Assembly: GCA_030789695.1 (NCBI GenBank)
Contig: CM061142.1
Span: 160,210,391 to 160,274,390 of the forward strand
Length of the DNA stretch: 64,000 bases
DNA from: Scilla litardierei
Lineage: Eukaryota > Streptophyta > Magnoliopsida > Asparagales > Asparagaceae
Direction of reading: 5' to 3'
How positions within the stretch are numbered: position 1 is the first letter of the stretch; each line of letters opens with the position of its first letter. Shown here piece after piece: positions 55,388-64,000 of the stretch. The notes beneath the pieces are model-generated. The model was not told the origin of the DNA. It worked only from the letters and a program-made list of their open reading frames with translations, and searched no databases. The translations under genes and the position numbers were made by a program.

Positions 55388-57597
55388 GTATGAAGGAAGC
55401 AAGCATATGGTATTCACCATAACTATATTTATATTATAACATGAGAGTTACAAGTCCCTTGGAACCCAAGGGACACCCACTAAGAGTAGGTTTAATGGTA
55501 AATGATAGTTGGTGGAGACCAAAGGTCTCCCCCATTCATAATACTCACCCTTATCTATCCATTCTTAGCAAATGAATTCTTTAGGATCCAATACGCTAGT
55601 GTGGGGTAGATACTGCTGGATTCAGAGTTACCGTGTTTGCCTCGTTAAAACCTTAGCTGTGGAAAACTCAGTGGAAAACCAGCAGCTTAAGGAAAAAGAG
55701 TATAATACACAAGTGACACCCCCTGATCCATACAAGCTTCAGGCTTGTAGGTCTTTCAGCTGTCGCATCCCTATACAAGCTTTCTAAAAGTACATCTAGG
55801 GAATGCCTTAGTAAACAAATCAGCTAAATTATTACAAGACTGACTCTGCCGTACTTCAATCTGCTTCTGCTCCTGTAACTCGTGCGTCCAGAAGAACTTG
55901 GGAGAGATGTGTTTCGTCATGTCGCCTTTGATGTAACCAGCTTGTAGTTAAGCTATACAAGATGTATTATCTTCCAATAATATGGTTTGCTCAAGGTCGT
56001 CCATCTTCAGGCCGGTCATCACTAGAATGTGATGAATGCTGAACGAAGACAGATACATTCTCTGATAGCTTCATGGATCGCCAGGAGCTCTGAGTGTTTG
56101 GATGACACTGCTGTGGTGGTCTACTTCACAGATTTCCAGGAGATGGTCGTACCACCGAAGGTAAACATAAAACCAGTCTATGATTTCTCGGTGTTTGTTT
56201 CATACCTGTAACCTGCATCTACATAACCAATCAACGTGGAACATCCACCTTTTGGGATGTATAATCCCAGGTCAACTGACCCGTGGAAGTAGCGCAGAAT
56301 CTGCTTTACTCCGTTTCAGTGGCGCTATGTGCACTGAACTGTATCTGGCTAGTAGGAAGATAGCGAACGCTATGTCGGGACGCGTGCAGTTTGCCAGATA
56401 TAGTAGTGCTCCAATGGCACTAAGGTAAGGTACTTCAGGACCTAATGTTTCCTTCCACTCTTCCAGCGGTCGGACGGGGTCTTTATGTACATCCAAAGAT
56501 CTAACGACCATTGGTGTACTTAGAGGATGGTACTGATCCATATGGAAATTTTTAAGTAATTTCCTTGTGTATGTGGTTTGGTGTCACAGGATTCCTCCGC
56601 TGAGGTTTTCTATCTATAAGCCAAGACTATATTTAGTCTTGCCTATGTCTTTCATTTCAAACGTTAGTTTAAGGCTTGAATATATATCATCAATCTTTGC
56701 AGGAGATCAGATGAGTCTTAAGTCGTCTACTTAGATGGATATTATTACGAATCCTGTTCCCGTGGTTAAAAATACATGTGTAGACTTCATTATTGGTGAA
56801 ACCTTGTTGAACAAGAAATTCACTCAGTCTGTTATACCACTTTTTTACAGCTTTTTAAAGATCATATAATGATCTTAGAAGCTTAACAGAATAGACGTCC
56901 TGATGTCTATCTTTTATTTCTGTCGGTATTTTGAAACCATCTAGAAGTTTCTTATAGATATATTTATCTATATTGCCATATAGATATGCGGTCACAAAAT
57001 TCTAGGCCTTCCATTGATTAAGCTTATTTATCACTCGGAATGTGATCGTATCCATAACCGACGAATATGTATCATCATAATCTATCCCCGGTAGTCAGGA
57101 AAATCCCTTAGCTACAAGCCGTGCTTTGTAGCGTACGATCTGATTATTCTCATTTATTTTCCTTATGAATACCCACTTGTATCCCACAGGTTCTACACCA
57201 CTTGGTATCTGGTCCAAAGACTTTGCGTTTCAAGAGTGAGTCCAGCTCTACTCCATTGCTTCGCTCCACTTTGGCCAATCATCTCTGCTTTTGTATTCAG
57301 CTAGAGATGGTGGATTGATATCATCGTCGCAATGAGCGACGTGAAAAGCAATATCGAACACGAAGTCATCGTCGACGACCGTGCTTTTTCTGTCCAGTAC
57401 CTCCCCAGTACTTACGAATTTTAATTATATTTATCATGTGTTGTCCTCTTCAGGGGACTGAAGGAGTGGAGAGGTTACTGGTCTAAGCTCAGCATCTTGT
57501 GGCGGGATATTCTTTATTTCTCCATGTATTTTCTCCTTGCGAGGGAATTAATCCTTGGAGCAAGGCGGTCGTCCTCTTTTTATTTGAGGTACAGCCG
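55388..57597 (-). mobile_element. E6a: 3' half of an E5-family copia, reverse strand
   Basis: The probable 3' LTR is 55388-55546 (starts TGTATGAAGG, ends TTCATAATA; no second copy to prove it). CTCACCCTTATC beside it is the polypurine remnant. RNase H, RT and part of the linker follow on the reverse strand. At 57597 the text breaks inside the linker and GC-rich leader DNA of E6b begins in the opposite orientation. Confidence 0.65.
55750..57430 (-). pseudogene. pol: E6a pol remnant: RNase H and RT
   Basis: Reverse-strand text includes KGDMTKHISPKFFWTHELQ (near 55930-55875), [16 protein letters not shown] (near 56430-56380) and the RT region to 57250. The active site reads stop-VDD near 56730, so Tyr is lost. 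The Trp codon after the region equivalent to SGRM is intact (TGG, plus 56837-56839), unlike E5 and E6b. Confidence 0.7.
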
Positions 57598-58980
57598 ATC
57601 GCCGCCATCGCCTCTCGACATCGCCGACCGCCGCCATTTTTCGCCGCCCCGTAGGCGCCGGATCCCCTCCTCATGCTCGAAACGAAAGCAGGGGAGCCGC
57701 CGCTGTCCGCGCCCCCTGCCTGAAGCGGGTGGTTGTCGCTGTCCTCTGCCCCCCAATAGGGGGGCCATCGTCGTCCCTGCCCCCCCACCTCACAGTGAGG
57801 GGGTCACCTCCCCGTCGACCCCCCACCCCGCACGGTAGCGGAGGGGGGGACCGCCGCTTTCCCCTCCGCCTCCCAGCAGCGGGGGCCAGACCCTTTTTTA
57901 TGGCACTGAAGGGGGGCGGCGACGGTAACCCTAGCCGCTCACCCGCCCCCCACCCCCCTCATTCACCCTGGGCCTAAGGCCAATGGGCACACAAAAAAGA
58001 GGCGGTTCGGGCCTGAAGCCCACAGCCAAGCTGCGAGCTTCAGGCCCGCAGGCCAATTCCTGAATAAAAATGAAACAGATAATATTTAAAAGGGGATGTG
58101 CTAAAAATAAGCTTTAAAAGGCTTTTGGGGGCTAAAATAAGTTTTAAAAGGGTTCAGGGGGCCTAAAAATTCAAGAAAAACATGATAAAATATGAGACAT
58201 TAAGTGGACATTTGGGGATAAATTGGGATAATTTAAAAGGAAAACTTCTTCCGTTTTCATGAAGAACATGTCAATTTTGGGCTCTTTTCAGACCTTTTTG
58301 AATAATCCCAACTAACAAAACTTTTGCATTATATGATCCCTTTTGGATCATAATTATATGCTATACATCATTTTAAATGGCTTATTATGTGGATAAACTG
58401 ATATTTGGTTGTGCAATATTAAACTTAATAATTAGGAAGATCCTGATACCGCTTTGCAGTTAGTCACCTAACCTAACGGTGTATGACGTTGCCCAGTGGT
58501 CCAATAATTATTAAGTAATTGAATTGTTTATCCCTCTGTGATTTAAATGCATGTGATTCCTGTGATGAAAATGTTTGCTGAAAATATTTGATGAGCACAA
58601 ATTTTTGCATGGATGGCTAATTGCGGTTTTGGATCGACTGTTTAAGTCCCAAATTTTATTTCCTGCATTTTTCTTTTACTTTTTGAGAGAAATTGTAGTG
58701 AGGAAATTATGTAATGCCCAAGACTGACGAATACTTTCCATGGAGATGGAGGCCACACTTGAAGCTGAGATTTTAAATGGGACCCACGGGGTTTCCAAAG
58801 TTGTAATTTACTTTTAAGCTTTCATTTGTGTAATATGGACTGTAATGGGACTTTGGACGTTTTATTTACGTGGGACTGGCCGATCCACGCAATTAGCTCT
58901 TCATATAAAAATTGCCTCCGCATGAAAATGTTTATTGTTTAAATTATTATTTCATGCAAATTTGTGCTCTGCTAGATAAA
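57598..58980 (+). other. E6b leader region
   Basis: GC-rich DNA (57598-57990) with repeated GCCGCC and GGGGGG runs matches in style the inverted E5 leader. It is followed by GGCCCGCAGGCC text, AT-rich DNA and the conserved hairpin box. The ORFs here overlap in several frames and are not credible. Confidence 0.6.
58422..58515 (+). promoter_or_regulatory. Conserved copia leader box with hairpin, E6b copy
   Basis: GATACCGCTTTGCAGTTAG, loop TCACCTAAC, CTAACGG, then TGTATGACGTTGCCCAGTGG. One stem pair is lost compared with E5. The distance to the gag start is about 470 bp. Confidence 0.65.
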
Positions 58981-59942
58981 ATGGCTAAAATCGCAAGTGT
59001 CGATTTCGAAGTACTAGCTGCATCAGGAAGAAACTATCTGAGCTGGCAGCTCGATGTGAAGTTCCATCTGCGGGCTAAGTCCATCATTTCTGATGTGACT
59101 AAGAATGAAAATGTAAGCGATATAGAAAAGACGCAAGCCATTATCTATATTCACCGCCATGTGGACAAGACCCTAAAGACTGAATACCTTACGGTCGAAG
59201 ATCCATTTGAGCTGTGGAATACCCTTGAAGATAGGTATAAACATCAGAAAGATGTTATACTACCAATGGCACGATATGAGTGGGAGAACATGAGACTGCA
59301 GGACTTTAAGTCTATAGCTGAGTACAACTCAGCTTTTTTTAGCATCACCTCACGACTGAAGTTGTGTGGTGAAAAAGTCTCAGAAGATTGCATGCTGGAA
59401 AAGACGTACATGTCTTTCCATGAGAAAGATGCGATACTAATGCAGCAATACCGTGAACAAAAGTGCACCAAGTATTCTGAGCTGTTGTTATGCTTACTAA
59501 TGGCTGAACAAAACAAAGAGCTTCTTCTAACCACTCACAACATGCGCCCCCTGGCACTGCCCCCCTCCCAGAAGCTCACAATGCATCTTCTTCTAGAAAG
59601 AATAGAGACAACAAAAGAAAATAAAGACCATAGAAGGGGAGTCAGAACAAAAGGGCTAGGGGCAAAGTCCAGCAGCAAAGAAATGAAGGGAAGCACAAGT
59701 TCACCTGGCGCAGAAATGACAACAAGAAGAATGATGCACCCCCACTCAAGAGGGATTGGGAAGACCAGTGCCATAGCTGTGGCATGAAAGGTCACTGGTC
59801 TAGAGTGTGCTGAACTCCACAGTATCTCCAGGAGCTGTATAAAGAAAAAAAGAAAAAGAAAGCTGAAACAAACCTGGTGACATCTGATGCTCCAGTCAAG
59901 TTTACAGCTGACGACTTCGAAACTGATGACCTGCTGGATTAG
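58981..59942 (+). pseudogene. gag: E6b gag, broken
   Basis: The family start is ATG 58981 (MAKIASVDFEVLAASGR); an in-frame ATG at 58912 lies upstream but outside the family text. The frame is open to about 59550 with WQLDVKFHLRAKS, RHVDKTLKTEYLTVEDPFELW and YNSAFFSITSRLKLCGEKVS. Near 59555, in a C-run, the frame shifts; the nucleocapsid part continues in the next frame with CHSCGMKGHWSRVC (59768-59809) and then a TGA, probably from CGA. The end DDLLD and TAG is at 59940-59942. It corresponds to the E5 gag. Confidence 0.85.
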
Positions 59943-60072
59943 CCTTCTATTTTTATTTTAGCAAATTATTTAAGAACATTTCATGTTATGAGAGCTTTTG
60001 AACTATGTAATTTGGATTTGACTGAAAAAAGTTTATGTTCCTGAAATGCAAATGTTTTATTCATCTTTATAG

Positions 60073-62947
60073 ATGGATCGCTCTCATGACTACTTGGTAG
60101 ACAGTTCTTTAACAGATACGATCCTTCAGTATAAGTGCTATTTTCAAAGCATTATACCATACAAAAGCCCTGTAAATACAATTTCAGGGCCATCGAATAT
60201 AATTGAAGGTTATGGTAATGCAACCTTGTTGCTCCCTAATGGAACAGAAATTAAAATAAAAGATGCATTATTTTCTCCGAACTCCAACCGAAACTTACTA
60301 AGTTTCAAGGATATCCGTTTTAACGGAATCCATTTGGAAACATCAAATGTAAATGAAAAGAATTACTGTATGTAACGTCTCAAGAAAAGGAGTAAATCCA
60401 CACTTGAACGTTTTGAGAGCCTTTCATCAGGTCTCTATCATACAAAGATTCGGATAGAGGAAGCTAACTTGACGGAGCACCTGAAGTGCCCGACATCAGC
60501 CAAGTTTTTACTTTGGTATGATAGACTTGGCCACCCTGGCTCTATGACGATGCACTGCTTTTTATTTCAATCCCATGGGCACAACCTGAAGAACCAGCAA
60601 ATTCTTCAGAAGGGAGAATTTCCTTGCATCCCCTGGTTCAAGGGGAAATTAATAACAAGGCCATCACAACTAAAAGTGGATATCGAGTCTCCAAGCTTCC
60701 TCGAAAGAATACATGGAGACATATGTGGACCTATTCACCACTCTAGTGGGACATTTCGGTACTTTATGGTACTGATTGATGCACCTTCAAAATATTCGTA
60801 TGTGTGTCTACTATCAACCTGCAACTTAGCTTTTCCAAAGCTACTGGCATAAATTATAAAGTTGCAGGCATGTTTTCCAGACAACCATATAAAGAAAATA
60901 CGTCTGGATAATGCTGGGGAATTTACCTCCTGGTGATTTTAAAAGTACTGCGATGCAAGTGGAATAGAAATTCAACATCCAGTGCCGCATGTTCATACCC
61001 AGAATGGGTTGGCAGAGTCATTGATAAAAAGACTCCAATGGATTGCACGTCCATTGTTAATGAAATCTCAGTTGCCGGTGGATGCATGGGGACATGCAAT
61101 TCTACAAGCTGCCTCGTTAATAAAAATAAGAACCTCTAGAGGTCAGAGTCTCTCTCCAATACAACTCGCATATGTAGGGCCACCGAACATTTCTCATTAG
61201 AGAATCTTCAGTTGCACAGTTTACATCCCCATTGCACCACCACAAAGGACAAAAATGGGTCCTCAACATCGCCTAGGTATCTATGTAGGGTTTGACTCAC
61301 CCTCAATTATACGATACCTAGAACTCCAAACGGGGGACACATTTAAGGCACATCTTGAAGACTATGAATTTGATTATACAATTTTCCCCAAAATGGTCCC
61401 AGACACAGAGAAATCTGGTGCGAAGCACATCATAACGTGGGATACAAAAAGTTTGACCCATTATGATCCGGTAACAAAACAATGTGAAGAAGAGATCCTG
61501 AAGATCATCCACATTCAGGACACTATCCACCGATTACCGGACTCATTTACTGACAACCAGAAGATTGGCAAATCACACATCCCTGCTGCAAATACTCTAG
61601 CTAGGATTGACATCCCCGAGAATCATCAATAGCAGAAGTGGCTGCACCTCAACAAATAAGAGGTAGACCACCAGGCTCCAACGATAAAAATCTAAAAAAA
61701 GAAAAATATCTGGAGAACTTGGGACGATACCCCACAGAGAAATGAGCTCATGTTCATACCCTCACCCCTCCCGGAATCAACTACAGAGGAACTGCCGGGA
61801 GAAACTGAAATATCATTAAATTATGTACGTATAGGGGAGGTGTTGGACATGAAGAGTATAGTCGCCACGATGATTTTGCTTTTCATATTGCTTTTCAAGT
61901 CGCTGGAAGCGACGATGATCATGATCCACATTCCGTTGCTAAATGCAAACGTAGAAATGATTGGCCAAAGTGGAATCGGGCAATAGAAGCTGAGCTGGAC
62001 TCGCATAAGAAATGCAAAGTCTTTGGGCAAATAGTCCAGACATCTACTGGTGTCAAACATGTGGGATACAAATGGGTATTCGTGAGAAAAAGAAATGAAA
62101 ATAATGAGATCGCACGCTACAAAGCACGGCTTATAGCGCAAGGATTTTCCCAAAGACTGGGTATTGATTATGAGGAAACATACTCCCTGGTCATGGATGC
62201 GATCACTTTTTGATTCCTGATAAGCTTAACAGCAAAGGAAGGTTTAGATATGCAGCTAATGGATGTTGTGACTGCATATCTATACGGTAATCTCGACAAG
62301 GAGATATACATGAAACTTTCTGATGGCTTTTCAATGCCTACTGAATTAAAAGATAGACCTTGAGACGTCTACTCTGTTAAGCTTCAAAGATAATTGTATG
62401 GTCTTAAACAATCGGGACGAATGTGATATAATACACTAAGTGAATTCCTTGTACAACAAGGATTCAACAATAATGAAGTTTGCCATTGCATCTTTATAAG
62501 AGCAAAGGGAAAACGATTCGTCATAATAACAGTCTACGTAGACGATTTGAATCTCATTGGATCTCCTGAAGAGATCGCTGAGATATCTGTAAGCTTGACA
62601 AAAGAATTCGAAATGAATGACCTAGGCAAAACGAAATTCTGCATTGGCTTACAGATTGAACATTTAAAAGACGGAATCCTATTACACCAAACCACATATA
62701 CGAAGAAAATGTTGTAAAGATTTCATATGGACCAATGTCATCCACTTAGTACACCTATGGTGGTACGATCTCTAGATGCACATAAAGACCCCTTCCGGCC
62801 GCTGGTAGAGGGGGAGGATATACTTAGTCCGGAAGTCCCGTATCTGAGTGCTATTGGAGCACTTCTATATCTGGCCAACTGCACACGTCCCGATATAGCG
62901 TTTGCAATAAATTTACCAGACAGATACAGTGCAGCGCCTACGCAGCG
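60073..62947 (+). pseudogene. pol: E6b pol: protease, integrase, RT, start of RNase H
   Basis: Protease reads YLVDSSLTDTI, with the catalytic Asp but not the usual DSG. GAG-pre-integrase FLLWYDRLGHPG follows at 60469 on. Integrase has GDICGP (near 60716), IRLDNAGEF (near 60900) and HTQNGLAESL (60991 on), with breaks between. The linker is 61255-61980. RT (about 61983-62720) keeps YKWVFVRKRNENNEIARY, DVVTAYLYGNLDKEIY and YVDD near 62540, but has at least five stops, one of them the TGA at 62424-62426 shared with E5. RNase H begins at 62727 and is cut at 62947. Confidence 0.85.
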
Positions 62948-64000
62948 TGATCGCTCCGGGACGTACACCCAAAGAACGGTTGTAGTTTTACCGCAAGCGC
63001 ACGGTATAGCGGCGAGCGGGTATCGAACACGACGAGGTGGTGTTGGCTCCAATCTATCCTAGGTTGGTTTGACTACGAATGTTTTATTGGTGGAGATGGC
63101 GATGGTGTGATATAATGGAAATGGTGGTGGATGTCGGTGTCGGAGATAAAGAAGAGGGATAAAATATCGATTCAGATACAATATAATAAAAGAGGGAATT
63201 TGCCTTGCGGCGATCCTGTCACAATCGTTGGGCAAAGTATGGGGATATAAAATCAAATAAAGACGTCTAGGGCTAGGGAATTCCCACTACGGATCGTCAT
63301 ACATCATCGTAAATAGTGAATCTCAATATTACTAGACTTGTGTTGAGGTGAACTAGTCGTAACCGAATAGAGAACCAAGCTCACGCTCTCGCGCTATTGC
63401 CGGTCTATAGCAATCCTAGGTTCGGGTCCAATCTCTTGCAAACCCTAACCTAAGCCACTAGCATGAAGATCGACGTCATCGTTCAATCGCTCCTCGAGCC
63501 CACTCTCGTGCAAACCCGAGTTACGATCTAGGTTGTGATAGTTCGTATTCGTCCAATCTCTTGCAAACGAATATGGGTATAGATTTACAATTAAAAATCC
63601 TAGCTTTGGTCCAATCTCTTGCAAACCAAGTCTAGAGAAATCCAATTGTAAATCTAAATCGAATATCTAGGCCTTCCCATCGATTAGAATCCAATCTCTT
63701 GCAAATCCCAAATCGATGGAAATCCCTAGCTATCCGTAGTAAATCAATCACAACCTAACCTCCTAGCAATTCTAGCAATTTAGAATTCATTCTTCACAAA
63801 TATGAAATTAGATCCATAGGGTTCATCCCCAACCCCTAGAACAACAAATCTACTCAAGCATAGCAATAAGGATATAAGAATCAATAAAAACCATTGCTTG
63901 CATATAAAAAGATAGAAAATCAAAGATTCAAATAATAAGAATAGAAATACTTAGCTTAGATGAAGAATTCCAATCCAAATACAAGCTTTTTGATCCAAGA
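62948..64000 (-). mobile_element. E7: LTR of an E1-family element, continuing outside the window
   Basis: The reverse complement matches the E1 LTR from its end (CGATCA at 62948) inward for all 1053 visible bases, at roughly 90% identity by eye. The outer LTR edge touches E6b directly, so this is a 3' LTR on the reverse strand, or a solo LTR. The internal region, if any, lies to the right of the window. Confidence 0.8.

Larger units (their letters stand above)
57598..62947 (+). mobile_element. E6b: E5-family copia lacking both ends, forward strand
   Basis: It begins inside the GC-rich leader, without 5' LTR or primer site, and runs through gag, protease, integrase, linker, RT and the start of RNase H. 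At 62947 it is cut by the LTR of E7. The rest is probably beyond E7. Confidence 0.8.

Overview
The window is plant nuclear DNA, almost certainly from a flowering plant (species not determinable). It is built nearly entirely of nested LTR retrotransposons. I see Ty3/gypsy chromovirus-type proteins, several Ty1/copia polyproteins, plant-type primer-binding sites for tRNA-iMet and tRNA-Asp, 5-bp target-site duplications (TSDs), a foldback MITE-like sequence and no convincing host gene, tRNA or rRNA.

Layout, using my own labels. E1 (1-6222, + strand, left end outside the window) is a non-autonomous element with 2.0-kb LTRs and an unrecognised acidic ORF. It sits in S (6223-7979), an LTR piece related to gypsy element G. 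S in turn lies in the 5' LTR of an old copia element X (7980-32038 in pieces). X is also interrupted by G (8946-18589, TSD ATGGA), a chromovirus-like gypsy element with 2.4-kb LTRs about 98-99% alike by eye, and by E2 (20978-29719, - strand, TSD CTTGA), another long non-autonomous element with a decayed gag-like ORF. After the 3' LTR of X (30565-32038) and an older LTR remnant comes E3 (32879-46629, - strand, TSD CTTTA), a decayed copia with 101-102 bp LTRs. E3 is split by the younger copia E4 (35223-43097, + strand, 608-bp LTRs). Unassigned DNA (46630-47622) precedes E5 (47623-54482, - strand, TSD CCTCT), a copia with 146-bp LTRs. More unassigned DNA with a MITE-like foldback (54483-55387) is followed by two head-to-head copia fragments related to E5: E6a (- strand, 55388-57597) and E6b (+ strand, 57598-62947). 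E6b is cut by E7 (62948 to the end, - strand), an LTR of the E1 family.

How the parts work together: every protein-coding stretch is Gag, protease, integrase, reverse transcriptase or RNase H, the replication machinery of retroelements, and all carry stops, frameshifts or deletions except the E4 gag. E1 and E2 encode no polymerase and would depend on proteins from other elements. E5 and E6b share one nonsense codon in reverse transcriptase, so they seem to descend from a source that was already defective.

The most interesting signals are: (1) a 31-35 codon acidic micro-ORF at the same place in the LTRs of two related gypsy families; (2) two intron-like segments in the pol region of G whose removal restores the frame; (3) arrays of short palindromes with a TCGGYCGA-like core in the LTRs of different families; (4) an 85-90 bp hairpin-containing box conserved in the leaders of three copia copies; and (5) a copia LTR fragment lodged where the primer-binding site of E2 should be.
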